From positions 310,001 through 374,000 of the forward strand of contig DHWB01000004.1 in assembly GCA_002412965.1 (NCBI GenBank): 64,000 nucleotides of DNA. Direction: 5' to 3'. Numbering within the stretch: position 1 is the first letter of the stretch; each line of letters opens with the position of its first letter. Source of the stretch: Desulfomicrobium sp. UBA5193 (lineage in GTDB: Bacteria > Desulfobacterota > Desulfovibrionia > Desulfovibrionales > Desulfomicrobiaceae). Below the pieces are notes generated by a model. It saw only the letters and a program-made list of their open reading frames with translations. It did not search any database and was not told the DNA's origin. The translations under genes were made by a program, and so were the position numbers. Shown here in pieces: positions 30,374-39,034 of this stretch.

Positions 30374-31900
30374 ATGGATTCATCATCTGGGCACAGCCAA
30401 CGTGCAGGATACGCCTTCCTGATTGAGCAGTATGGATTGCGTGTTTTGCCCAACTGGCACCGGTCCTCGGTTCGGGCCACGGGCGGTCTGCGCGCTGCGG
30501 TCCATGGTGATCGCGTGGAATCCGTGTATCCGCCGTCCTACTGGCCCGGCGATGGTCTGGGCAACCATCTGGAATTCGCTCTTAAGTACGATGGCGTCAA
30601 TCCGGGCATCCTGGCGGCCCTGTTCGAGCAGGTACCAGGCAGCGAAGTCGCAGCATGGATCGCATCCAAACCCCAGGGAAAATACGCACGCAGGATCTGG
30701 TTCCTGTATGAATTCCTGACGGACGCGCGGCTTCCTCTTCCGGATTTGACCTCGGGAAATTATATTCCGGTCCTGGAGTCGGAGCTCTATTACACCGTCC
30801 CGGGCAGGCGCGTGGCCCGTCAGCGCATCATCGACAACCAGCTCGGGGGGCGTCAGTTCTGTCCTCTCGTTCGCCGCACGGCAAAGCTCAAGGCAATGGA
30901 AGACATTGATCTGCGCGGTCGCTGCGAGGATGTCGTGGCCCCATACAGGACGGACCTGCTCCGCCGTGCCTTGAGCTATCTGTACACCAAGGAAACCAAA
31001 TCCTCCTTCGAGATTGAGCAGGTCAAACCCAGCGCGTCCCGCACTGAAAAATTCATCGGATTGCTGGAATTGGCGGAACATCAGGACTTTTGTGACAAAG
31101 CCCATCTCATCGATGTGCAGAACCGCATTGTCGACCCTAGATTTCAGGACACGGACTACCGGAAAAACCAGAATTATGTCGGGCAATCCATTTCCTACCA
31201 GAAGCAGCTTGTTCACTACATCTGCCCCAGCCCCACGGATCTTCCCACATTGATGGACGGTTTGTTTGCCGCCCATCGCATCATGCTGGACGGCAGTCTG
31301 CCCTCTGTGATCCATGCCGCCGTCGTGTCATACGGGTTTGTGTTCATACATCCCTTCGAGGACGGGAACGGCCGCATACATCGCTTTCTGATTCACAATA
31401 TTTTCTTTCAGCGCGGCTTGGTCCCCAAGGGGCTCATGTTTCCCGTTTCCGCCGCGATGCTCAAGAATCCCGAACTGTACGAACAGTCCCTGGAAGCTTT
31501 CTCGACTCCGTTGTTACGTCTGATCGATTACGACCTGGACGAGACCGGGCACATGACCGTGACCTCGGACGCCGGGGCCTTGTACCGCTACATCGACATG
31601 ACGGCCCAGGCCGAAGCCTTGTATGAATTCGTCATGCTCACCATCGAACACGAACTGGTGGAAGAACTGAACTTTCTGAACAGCTACGACTCTACTAAAC
31701 AATCTATCCAGAACATCATTGATATGCCAGACCGCCTGATTGACCTGTTCATCCATTGCTGTCTGCAAAACAACGGACATCTTTCAGCCCGCAAGCGCGC
31801 CTCCCTTTTCGACTTTCTGACCGATGACGAGCTCAATCTCTTGGAACAGGCTTTCCGTACTGGTTTTGCGCGCACCGAAGTGTCATCGCAAAACATTTAA
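30374..31900 (+). CDS. Fic-domain AMP-transferase-type protein, large form
   Basis: A 508-residue Fic/DOC-fold protein. The active-site loop HPFEDGNGR (His326 to Arg334) is intact, so nucleotide transfer to protein hydroxyl groups is expected. SFEIE at residues 211-215 lies where the inhibitory helix motif (S/T)xxxE(G/N) is found, here followed by Gln. The N-terminal ~190 residues (YPPSYWPGDGLGNHLEFALK) are unlike the short Fic proteins in this window, and the C-terminal region is helical with a possible winged helix. It stands in a mobile region downstream of an AAA ATPase. Target unknown. Confidence 0.9.
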   Translation: MDSSSGHSQRAGYAFLIEQYGLRVLPNWHRSSVRATGGLRAAVHGDRVESVYPPSYWPGDGLGNHLEFALKYDGVNPGILAALFEQVPGSEVAAWIASKPQGKYARRIWFLYEFLTDARLPLPDLTSGNYIPVLESELYYTVPGRRVARQRIIDNQLGGRQFCPLVRRTAKLKAMEDIDLRGRCEDVVAPYRTDLLRRALSYLYTKETKSSFEIEQVKPSASRTEKFIGLLELAEHQDFCDKAHLIDVQNRIVDPRFQDTDYRKNQNYVGQSISYQKQLVHYICPSPTDLPTLMDGLFAAHRIMLDGSLPSVIHAAVVSYGFVFIHPFEDGNGRIHRFLIHNIFFQRGLVPKGLMFPVSAAMLKNPELYEQSLEAFSTPLLRLIDYDLDETGHMTVTSDAGALYRYIDMTAQAEALYEFVMLTIEHELVEELNFLNSYDSTKQSIQNIIDMPDRLIDLFIHCCLQNNGHLSARKRASLFDFLTDDELNLLEQAFRTGFARTEVSSQNI

Positions 31901-32131
31901 ACTGATGAATACCTTCCTCCCAAGAACGTCATTCGAAAAAAAAGCATCATCTGCTGTGAGTGCGGAAAATCAATCAAAGTTTTGACGAAGCGCCATCTCG
32001 CGACTCATGGACTCACGTCGGAACAGTATAGAGAAAAATATGACTACAAGAGGGGGTGCTTCAGACGAATTGTTCCGGGACGAACAGCGGCATTTTTTGT
32101 ATCACTCGGAGATATTGATACTGTGAATTGA
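31901..32131 (+). pseudogene. MucR/Ros zinc-finger regulator, C-terminal fragment
   Basis: The frame directly after the Fic stop reads VIRKKSIICCECGKS, then LTKRHLATHGLTSEQYREKY, the C2H2 zinc finger and helix of the MucR/Ros family. No start codon or N-terminal part is present and the tail diverges into repeat-like sequence. It shows that a MucR-type gene was cut here. Confidence 0.65.
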
Positions 32132-32274
32132 GACTTGGAAGGCAGAGTGGTCAACATGCAAACGATGCAGTCTTCTTCTGGAAGGGAGTTCAGTACTAGA
32201 GTCGTTCAGGCCTTTGAATTCTTTAGGTCTGTAAAAGGAAACGGCATGATGAAGATGTCGCCACGTTTGGTCAC

Positions 32275-32684
32275 TTATCGCACCCCAGCTGCGAAATTCA
32301 TCATGCACATACGCGTAAGATCTTTTTCAGAATTATTTTCCATGTCCGCCCACATTTCTTCAATCATCTTTGCTGAAATGCTTTCAAGAAGAGCTGCTGC
32401 CTGCCCCGAGGTAGGAAGAATCTCTAACGCCGCCTTCGCCTGGGCGTAAGCCTCGCAATATTGACCAATCACTTCCAGAGATTGGGCGAAGTTGAACCGC
32501 TTCTGAAATGTGCTGCCGTTCACGTCGAGAGCCTGGACATAATATTTGCGCACCGCGTCTTTCATAATTGCCTGCTTGAGCATACGGTCTTTTCCCGCCG
32601 TTGCGTAAGTGTCGACAGTTCTGCGTCCGAGTCCGAGATGATTTCGACGAAGTCGGTTTGTTCGGGGCGGGGTTGGAGTGGCAT
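32275..32684 (-). pseudogene. TPR-like gene next to Fic, copy 1
   Basis: Two overlapping frames: 32684-32562 (MPLQPRPEQTDFVEIISDSD) and 32583-32275 (MLKQAIMKDAVRKYYVQALD, then ALEILPTSGQAAALLESIS). Together they look like one short helical TPR-type protein split by a frameshift at the same place as in the copies at 32886 and 38622. It lies directly after a Fic stop codon, as in the other copies, so it belongs to the Fic unit. Confidence 0.55.
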
Positions 32685-32687
32685 GGC

Positions 32688-32809
32688 TTATGCGGGTCGG
32701 TTGAGCGTTGGCGGGATGAAACCTTCCTCGGACAGCGCGCGGATGATGCCGCGCAACAGAAAACTGTTGCTGAAGCCCAGGGCGTACTGTCGTGCACCTT
32801 CCTTAATCG
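32688..32809 (-). pseudogene. Fic C-terminal remnant, copy 1
   Basis: About 40 codons equal to the end of the complete Fic proteins ([17 protein letters not shown] ... [11 protein letters not shown], stop). At 32809/32810 the sequence jumps from Fic into a tRNA T-arm fragment (CGAACATGGGCTAACC). This is a clean recombination junction. Confidence 0.8.
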
Positions 32810-32835
32810 AACATGGGCTAACCGGGATTAGGAAT
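32809..32835 (-). other. tRNA T-arm / attachment-like junction
   Basis: CGAACATGGGCTAACC then GGGATTAGGAATTC: the same tRNA-fragment-to-repeat border as at 38355-38380, here only ~26 bp long and inserted between two copies of the Fic unit. Confidence 0.6.
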
Positions 32836-32885
32836 TCTTTAGGTTCTTAAAGTAAACGGCAAGATAACGATGTTGCCACGCTTGG

Positions 32886-33298
32886 TCATCTATCGCGGCC
32901 CAGTTGAAAATTTGTCATGCACATACGCGTAAGATGTTTTTCAGAATCATTCTCCATCTCTTCCCACATTTCTTCGATCATCCTTTCTGAAATGCTTTCA
33001 AGAAGATCTGCTGCCTGCCCCGAGGTACGAAGAATCTCTAACGCCTTCTTCGCCTGGGCGTAAGCCTCGCAATATTGACCAGTCATTGCCAGAGATTGGG
33101 CGAAGTTGAACCGCTTCTGAAATGTGCTGCCGTTCACGTCGAGAGCCTGGACATAATATTTGCGCACCGCGTCCTACATAATTGCCTGCTTGAGCATACG
33201 GTCTTTTCCCGCCGTTGCGTAAGTGTCGACAGTTCTGCGTCCGAGTCCGAGAGGATTTCGACGAAGTCGGTTTGTTCGGGGCGATGTTGGAGTGGCAT
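32886..33298 (-). pseudogene. TPR-like gene next to Fic, copy 2
   Basis: Same split gene as at 32275: ATG at 33298 begins MPLQHRPEQTDF, and a second frame (33167-32886) carries RKYYVQALDVNGSTFQKRFN and ALEILRTSGQAADLLES. A TAG stands where copy 1 has its second ATG region. It starts 4 bp after the Fic stop, so it was originally cotranscribed with Fic. Confidence 0.55.
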
Positions 33299-33301
33299 GG
33301 C

Positions 33302-34462
33302 TTATGCGGGTCGATTGAGCGTTGGCGGGATGAAACCTTCCTCGGACAGCGTGCGGATGATGCCGCGCAACAGAATACTGTTGCTGAAGCCCAGGGTGTA
33401 CTGTCGTGCACCTTCCTTAATCGGCAGCAACATTCTGCGCTCGACCAGCTTCCTGATTTGATACGTGCGTTGTGCCGATGTCATGCCCGGCATGGCAGGG
33501 CTCAGGTCTGAAGCCTTGGTGATGCCAGTTTGCGCTCCAATCTGAAGAATACGCGCTTCGACCATGGTGATCAGTTCGCGTTCACGGGCAAAGGCAATGG
33601 CGGGCAGCAGTATGTTATCGGCCAGGTAGGTGAAATCAGTCAGTCGATCCACCTTGCGCAATTCATCCAGTATGCCCCGCAGCACATAGATGCACCACGT
33701 TTCCAGACTGGCCGGAGTCCCGGCATCGGCTTTTTCCAGCATGGCGTAATAGCGGTCGCGGTCATTGCAGAACACAGCAGTCGGATTGAGTACCCGCCCT
33801 CCGGCCTGGACGTTGAAGCCGTATTTGATCAGCAGCGAGTACGTCAGCAGGCGCACCACACGTCCGTTGCCGTTGCCAAAGGGGTGTATCCAGCCGAAAC
33901 GATGATGGGTCAGCGCCACCTTGATCAGATCGTATTTGGGTGGATGGTTCTCGTTGATGAAGGCCACCAGTTCCTGCATGTACTGCGGCACCAGCAGGAA
34001 CTCTGGAGGCAGATGTTCCGACCGTGCGATTGTGACCTGTTGACGGCGGTATGCACCGGGCGTGGCGTCGCCCTCGCGTTCCAGACTGCCGACCGTGAGG
34101 GCATGCAGTTCGCGGACGAAATGTTCCGTCAGCAAATGGCCTTGTTGGACGCTTTCTTCGATGTAGGCCATGGCGGCCTCGATGTTGCCCATTTCCCGCA
34201 GCTGGTCGGGCGGAAGTTCCCGGGAACCTTCCAGCTTGCTTTCCACGTAATCGGCCAGGGTGGTGTGATTGCCCTCGATGCGGGCCGAACCCAGACTTTC
34301 GAGCATGTGGAAGACATGCTTGAGCTGAAAAAACATCGGAGCAGGCGTGGTTCCGACTAAGTGAAGACGTCGCAGGTGTTCCAGCTCCGTCAGCACATCC
34401 ACCAGCGGGGAATCAAACGCCGGGTTGAGCAGGCTCAAATCATAATGGCGAAATGTAGGCAT
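33302..34462 (-). CDS. Fic-family protein, short form, copy A
   Basis: A 386-residue complete Fic protein. The N-terminal Fic_N region is followed by inhibitory motif SARIEGN (Ser59, Glu63, Gly64), marking a class II Fic, and the active-site loop HPFGNGNGR (His193 to Arg201). The C-terminal part (about 300-386) resembles a winged helix ([19 protein letters not shown]). The usual acidic residue after HPF is Asn here, which is common in this class. It is almost identical to the protein at 39035 and to the fragment at 22140. A TPR-type relic follows directly. The likely role is AMPylation of a cellular target with toxin-like potential, not proven. Confidence 0.9.
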   Translation of the reverse strand: MPTFRHYDLSLLNPAFDSPLVDVLTELEHLRRLHLVGTTPAPMFFQLKHVFHMLESLGSARIEGNHTTLADYVESKLEGSRELPPDQLREMGNIEAAMAYIEESVQQGHLLTEHFVRELHALTVGSLEREGDATPGAYRRQQVTIARSEHLPPEFLLVPQYMQELVAFINENHPPKYDLIKVALTHHRFGWIHPFGNGNGRVVRLLTYSLLIKYGFNVQAGGRVLNPTAVFCNDRDRYYAMLEKADAGTPASLETWCIYVLRGILDELRKVDRLTDFTYLADNILLPAIAFARERELITMVEARILQIGAQTGITKASDLSPAMPGMTSAQRTYQIRKLVERRMLLPIKEGARQYTLGFSNSILLRGIIRTLSEEGFIPPTLNRPA

Positions 34463-34866
34463 GTTGAAGCACTCACTCTGCTATCTTGAATTTTCTGTTT
34501 TTCTTATAAAGAAAACAAAATGTTAACTCAAGTAGTAGATTGAAGTATCTTTAATGACGAATTTCGGCATGTTGAATCCATGCCGAAAAACACTGACAAC
34601 CCGCATCCCACTGACTTGGAATTCACCAAACCAGCCCTTGAAAGAGCGTGAAGTCAATATGCCTGACGATCACGATGTCGATGAACACGACGCTCCGTAG
34701 GCATTTCACTCCGAACCAAGCCTCTCCTCGCCATTTCAAGCAGAGGGAAGGCCTCCCAGTTTACAGATGCCTCATCGGTCTTCCCTCCAACCAGCGCTGT
34801 CAGTGGAAACCGAAATTAAGGGTCACGGAGGCATCTTACTCTCCGTTTATCGAGTCTTTTTTTGGG
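34463..34866. other. Upstream region of Fic copy A
   Basis: About 400 bp, nearly the same as 40196-40600. It holds a hairpin CGGCATG-TTGAATC-CATGCCG near 34567-34587 followed by AAAA, and no convincing gene. Confidence 0.55.
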
Positions 34867-35898
34867 CTATTCGTGGTATTTTCTCAACTGTTCACGTACA
34901 GGCCAACGGCTCGGCAACAGCTTGCCTGACGGTTTGCCAAAGCTGCAATTCAGTGTCCCGAGCCGCTCGATAGTGATCTGAACTTCGGCACCAGGGTCAA
35001 GGAAGTCGTCAAAGTCGCAGCCAGTACATCCGGGAATGGTGCCGAAACCCATGACTGAACCGGGTTTGGGGGGCGCGATGAACGCCAGCCAGGCAAAAAT
35101 ATCCTCTGCCTTATGGCTGATTTCCGAAGTCGACCCTCTATATTTGACTTGCCCATCCACCAGTACGGTCACATCAAGGTTGTACGGGTCACCCACCTCG
35201 TCGAGAGTCACCAAGTATGGCCCAAGTTGATTTCCTTGCGCCATGTCCTTCGTCAGACAGAATCCACCGATGAACTCTGTAGCCTGGACGTCACGGGCTG
35301 AGATATCGTTGAATATGCAGAATCCTGCAATCGGTTGTCTTTCATTTCCATACACAACCGCCAGTTCAGGCTCGATGTCCAGCCGCGATGTGTAAGCAGG
35401 CCAGGGAATGACTACGCCGTTGCCGACAATGGAGTTCATGTTACACTTGTAATAGGACAGGGGGGCTGGCCGACCCGGTGCGGGCGTTGGTTTTGGGGCT
35501 AAAACCGCTTTCGCGAACGCCTGCAGAAGTGGTGCGGTCTGTGGGTTGTCCTTCTCATATTTCATGACGGTTTCGACCGAGTCCTTGAGATGTTGCGGCG
35601 TCAGCCCGAAGTCGAAAAGAGCGGCAACATCCACCGGTTCCAACAGATGCACTTCGTCAAGAGGGTGACGTTCGCCCTTTGCAAGATCTTCGAGGTGGGT
35701 TTCGGCCCATGAGAGCAGTTCCTTTGCCACCTGTTCGCTATTCGGGAGATTGGAAAGATAGGACCGACTGTCTGCCAAGAAAGCAGAAGAGTTGCCGAGT
35801 TTGTTTTGCAGCACGGCAAACGATACAGCCTGATCCCGAACAACGATGCCAAATGTTGGCGTCGTTGATTCGGCTGTGGTGAAACGAATGAGTTTCAT
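34867..35898 (-). CDS. Fumarylacetoacetate hydrolase (FAH) family protein
   Basis: A 343-residue FAH-fold protein. Metal-binding and core motifs are visible: DIEPELAVVYGNE, IFNDISARDVQ, KDMAQGNQLGPYLVT, GFGTIPGCTGCDF. The family cleaves or decarboxylates 1,3-dicarbonyl and hydroxymuconate-type compounds. It lies 32 bp after an MBL-fold hydrolase gene, which suggests a two-gene catabolic or detoxification operon. Both are flanked by Fic-unit repeats and are less GC-rich than the outer chromosome, consistent with transfer. Confidence 0.85.
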   Translation of the reverse strand: MKLIRFTTAESTTPTFGIVVRDQAVSFAVLQNKLGNSSAFLADSRSYLSNLPNSEQVAKELLSWAETHLEDLAKGERHPLDEVHLLEPVDVAALFDFGLTPQHLKDSVETVMKYEKDNPQTAPLLQAFAKAVLAPKPTPAPGRPAPLSYYKCNMNSIVGNGVVIPWPAYTSRLDIEPELAVVYGNERQPIAGFCIFNDISARDVQATEFIGGFCLTKDMAQGNQLGPYLVTLDEVGDPYNLDVTVLVDGQVKYRGSTSEISHKAEDIFAWLAFIAPPKPGSVMGFGTIPGCTGCDFDDFLDPGAEVQITIERLGTLNCSFGKPSGKLLPSRWPVREQLRKYHE

Positions 35899-35930
35899 GA
35901 GTACTACTCCTTTAAGTGCCTGGAATTGGG

Positions 35931-36908
35931 TTAGTATTCAACTTTAAGTCCTCTGGCGTTTGCCACTTCGTAGACGGCATCGAAAACCGCGGGCGCGTTC
36001 CAAGGAGCGTTCATCGGTTCACCGCGAAATTCACGGTAAGCCCGCTCGACGTTCATATATACCCGTCCAGGGGCCCGCCAATCCAAGTATGGTCCGAGCT
36101 CAATTCGCTTTGAGGCCTCCAGCGATGTCAGGCCTTCATCGAAGCATTTCTTCGATTCATTCCGCACATATTGGAGGTATTCCTTCATCGCGACAGCACC
36201 TTCGACTCCACAACATGGACCATGCCCAGGGACAATAACCTTTGGGGCCAATTGAACGATCAAATCGAGAGCCTGGAACCATTTTTCATATGAACCAATC
36301 CATCCCATAGGTGTGCATTGTTGAAAAACGACATCGCCAGCAAACAACACTCCTTCATCAGGAACATAGACTATCGTATCTCCTGCGGAGTGACATGGTC
36401 CGACGTAAATTAATTGAACATCCATTCCGGCAAGGTCAAAGTTGTAACGCGTGTCGAACACCGTAGTCGGCATGACAAGCTCAATGCCGTCGAGGTTATA
36501 GTCTTCAAGCAATTGTTGCCCAATGGCCACAACACCCGGATGAACTTGCTCGATAGCCATCCGAGTGGTTTCATTCGCGACGCCCTGCAACAGATGCTGT
36601 GTCTCTGCAGGGTTGGCAACGTGTTTCATTCGCTCGGGCACTGATTGATGGGCAATAAACTCAGCCCCCGGAAAGAGCTGGTTGCCCCAGACGTGGTCCC
36701 CATCCTCATGCGTGATGATGACGCGCTTCGGCATTTCAGACCAAACCTTGCTCAGCATATTGATCATTTGTTGCGCATGGGCCAAGTCTGATTGCGTATC
36801 AACAAGGACGCCATCGCCTCTGTTGATGAATCCGGAGTTGGCGTCACATACGCGATTTTTCTCATTCATGATCGCATAGCAGCTTTCGCTGATCTGTTTC
36901 ATTTCCAT
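35931..36908 (-). CDS. Metallo-beta-lactamase-fold hydrolase
   Basis: A 325-residue MBL-fold protein. The first metal motif reads THEDGDHVWGN, with Asp where most members have His (HxHxDH), a variant seen in several MBL subfamilies. The further ligands are in GPCHSAGDTIVY, FAGDVVF and VPGHGPCCG. It has no signal peptide. It is the first gene of an operon with an FAH hydrolase, so a thioester or lactone substrate is conceivable but not shown. Confidence 0.85.
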   Translation of the reverse strand: MEMKQISESCYAIMNEKNRVCDANSGFINRGDGVLVDTQSDLAHAQQMINMLSKVWSEMPKRVIITHEDGDHVWGNQLFPGAEFIAHQSVPERMKHVANPAETQHLLQGVANETTRMAIEQVHPGVVAIGQQLLEDYNLDGIELVMPTTVFDTRYNFDLAGMDVQLIYVGPCHSAGDTIVYVPDEGVLFAGDVVFQQCTPMGWIGSYEKWFQALDLIVQLAPKVIVPGHGPCCGVEGAVAMKEYLQYVRNESKKCFDEGLTSLEASKRIELGPYLDWRAPGRVYMNVERAYREFRGEPMNAPWNAPAVFDAVYEVANARGLKVEY

Positions 36909-37654
36909 TTGACAGTCTCCCGTAAAAAATTTGTTATTTTTCTTGTCAGTGAGATCTTGAGACGCTGTTTAGCCTATCAAAGCATCAACTTTGCGACCAC
37001 ATAAAAATACTTGTTCATCATTTCATTGCGTAAATTTATTGCAATTGACCATATTTTGGCGATCAAAAAGCTGGCAGAGATACATGATCCAGTATGGTTT
37101 GACGCGTAACGAATGATCGCTGAGCAGTTCGGGTGCAGCCTGTCAAGTTCTCGGCGGAGTCATATACGGCGAAAAGCAGTATACTACTTCAGTGCGAATG
37201 TGGGACCATGGCAGATATGCCACCGCCGCAGCGAGAACGACGCGGACGAATCGATTTTTTCCCGTTTTCACAAGTATTCTCCTTTTCGGTTATGCTGTTC
37301 CGGCAACCCGGAGTGCGATCCAGACTGCTGGGCGACGATTTCCAGCCAGCCTCGAAAAAAAGCACTAACTGTGCCAAATATTATTATCACACTATTTCAG
37401 ATAATTAAATAAAGATATGCCGCTTCTTTCGCAGTGGACGTGCGCAAAGATGCCCGACATGATAGACTGCGTGCGAATTTTCTCACAAAAAGCAATCTTC
37501 ACCGATCGAAACCAATAATATGGGGAAAAAATTTAGGACAGAAGATTGGGGAGGACGGGAAAACAGGGCTATTTAGTCAGTTGTAACGCCTCGTATTCGT
37601 TTTTTTTTTCTTGTCGTTTTTTTTGTTTGAAAAATGAAGGAAGGAAGTGGGCAA
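36909..37654. other. Gene-free region upstream of the RelBE module
   Basis: About 745 bp. Frames of up to 99 codons exist on the plus strand at 37113-37412 but show no ribosome site or family signature. The left end holds the promoter of the MBL/FAH pair. Confidence 0.4.
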
Positions 37655-37689
37655 TTGACTTGCTTAACTTGATCGCTATACGTGTATAG
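37655..37689 (+). promoter_or_regulatory. Promoter and operator of the RelB/RelE module
   Basis: TTGACT (37655-37660) and TATACG (37677-37682) are 16 bp apart. Over the -10 box lies CTATACGTGTATAG (37676-37689), an inverted repeat with 6-bp arms, typical for binding by a ribbon-helix-helix antitoxin. Confidence 0.65.
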
Positions 37690-37706
37690 CAACGGAGGGT
37701 AATCCC

Positions 37707-37931
37707 ATGCTAGCAATACGACTCCCGGAAGATATTGACCAGCGCCTTACAGCGTTGGCGGAACGGACGGGCAGGACCAAAACTTTTTATGCACGCGAAG
37801 CCATTTTGGTCCATCTTGAAGACCTTGAAGATTACTATCTCGCCGCCGAAGCCTATGATGAGTTTATGGAGAGTGGCGAAGCTGCAAGACCTTTAGACGA
37901 AGTGGAGAGCCGACTTGACTTGGCAGATTAG
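37707..37931 (+). CDS. RelB/RHH-type antitoxin
   Basis: A 74-residue ribbon-helix-helix protein: MLAIRLPEDIDQRLTALAER, then GRTKTFYAREAI, and an acidic C-terminal tail that should cover the toxin. GGAGG stands 9 bp before the ATG. The 17-bp overlap with the toxin gene implies coupled translation, and a palindrome over the promoter implies autorepression. Confidence 0.85.
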   Translation: MLAIRLPEDIDQRLTALAERTGRTKTFYAREAILVHLEDLEDYYLAAEAYDEFMESGEAARPLDEVESRLDLAD

Positions 37932-38181
37932 CCTTACTCCGCAGGCTGAAAAGGATCTATCCAACATTGGAGCGAATGAAGCGCGGCGAATAACGCGTTT
38001 TTTGAGGGAACGTATTTTGTCGGATCCTAAGGCCCTTGGCGGTCCCTTGGTAGGGTCGCTTCGGGAATTCTGGCGTTATCGTGTCGGTAATTATAGAATT
38101 TTAGCAAAGATCGAAGAAGACCAGCTTATTATCCTCGTGGTTCGCATCGGTCATCGAAGCAAGGTTTACAACAAACGTTGA
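37915..38181 (+). CDS. RelE/ParE-superfamily toxin
   Basis: An 88-residue protein of the RelE fold: TWQISLTPQAEKDLSNIG, LREFWRYRVGNYRILAKIEE, VVRIGHRSKVY. It probably acts as a ribosome-dependent mRNA interferase, although ParE-type gyrase poisoning cannot be excluded. Start is TTG at 37915 inside the antitoxin gene. Basic residues expected at the active site (Arg in WRYRVGNYR, Arg in GHRSKVY) are present. Confidence 0.85.
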   Translation: MTWQISLTPQAEKDLSNIGANEARRITRFLRERILSDPKALGGPLVGSLREFWRYRVGNYRILAKIEEDQLIILVVRIGHRSKVYNKR

Positions 38182-38280
38182 GTAATAATTCTCCGAGAGA
38201 TGGGGAGAGCGAGCTTGGCCTGACCGGTTTTGGTATCGCGACGCAGAAATAGGGCCTATATTGGCCACAAAACCCAAAAA

Positions 38281-38371
38281 AAGCGGTTTGCAGGTTTCGG
38301 ACGTGTCCGAAATAGCCTGTAAACCGCTGATTTTATTGGTGCCCCCACCATGACTCGAACATGGGCTAACC
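38281..38371 (-). other. tRNA 3'-end fragment with its terminator (attachment-site-like)
   Basis: On the minus strand, 38371-38337 reads GGTTAGCCCATG-TTCGAGT-CATGG-TGGGGGC-ACCA: a perfect 5-bp T stem, canonical T loop, acceptor strand and CCA. The 5' two thirds of a tRNA are absent, as expected for an attachment site that regenerates only the 3' end. Directly after it a long stem (AGCGGTTTACAGG ... CCTGCAAACCGCT) with TTTTTTT forms the tRNA terminator. The tRNA identity cannot be read. Confidence 0.65.
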
Positions 38372-38553
38372 AGGATTAGGAAGCACAAAAGCGCTTGTTG
38401 GTGGTCCGTGCGTCGCCGAATTTGCATCGCTTCGCGAAGAGCCAAACAGCACGCTTAATCACTAAAGGTGAGTCGAAAGGTGAGTCTTTTTGCGTGCGGT
38501 CATGTCGAGGTCGATTATCGACAACTGACCGTTTACACGAAATATTTTACACC
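38371..38553 (+). repeat. Repeat R, copy 3 (~183 bp)
   Basis: Nearly identical to copy 1 along its entire length, from CAGGATTAGGAAGCAC to ATATTTTACACC. It borders the tRNA fragment on the left and Fic unit copy B on the right. Confidence 0.8.
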
Positions 38554-38621
38554 TCGGCCTTTGAATTCTTTAGGTCCGTAAAAGGAAACGGCATGATGAA
38601 GATGTCGCCACGCTTGGTCAC

Positions 38622-39031
38622 TTACCGCACTCCAGCTGCGACATTCATCATGCACATACGCGTAAGATCTTTTTCAGATTCATTCTCCATGTCTTTCCAC
38701 ATTTCTTCGATCATCCTTTCTGAAATGCTTTCAAGAAGAGCCGCTGCCTGCCCCGAGGTAGGGAGAATCTCTAACGCCGCCTTCGCTTGGGCGTAAGCTT
38801 GGCAATATTGACCAGTCATTGCCAGAGATTGGGCGTAGTTGAACCGCTTCTGAAATGTGCTGCCGTTCACGTCGAGAGCCCGGACATAATATTTACGCAC
38901 CGCGTCCTACATAATTGCCTGCTTGAGCATACGGTATTTTCCCGCCATTGCGTAAGTGTCGACAGTTCTGCGTCCGAGTCCGAGAGGATTTCGACGAAGT
39001 CGGTTTGTTCGGGGCGGGGTTGGAGTGGCAT
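38622..39031 (-). pseudogene. TPR-like gene next to Fic, copy 3
   Basis: Same organisation as copies 1 and 2: MPLQ start at 39031, then a second frame with RKYYVRALDVNGSTFQKRFN and GQAAALLESISERM. The internal frameshift is shared and a TAG precedes the second frame as in copy 2, so the decay or the two-frame layout is older than the duplication. Confidence 0.55.
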
Positions 39032-39034
39032 GGC

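Larger units (their letters stand above)
32832..34788. repeat. Fic unit, complete copy A (~2 kb)
   Basis: From GAATTCTTTAGG through the TPR-like relic, the complete Fic gene and ~330 bp of upstream sequence, this matches 38561-40518 nearly base for base. The upstream part contains a conserved hairpin (CGGCATG ... CATGCCG). The extent is judged by eye. Confidence 0.75.

Noticed and set aside
37113..37412. 99-codon frame upstream of RelBE
   Set aside because: No ribosome site, no recognisable domain, and several overlapping frames of the same length.
38337..38425. Complete tRNA gene
   Set aside because: T-arm and acceptor 3' strand are perfect, but no 5' acceptor strand (GCCCCCA), D-arm or anticodon arm can be folded upstream; only a 3' fragment is present.
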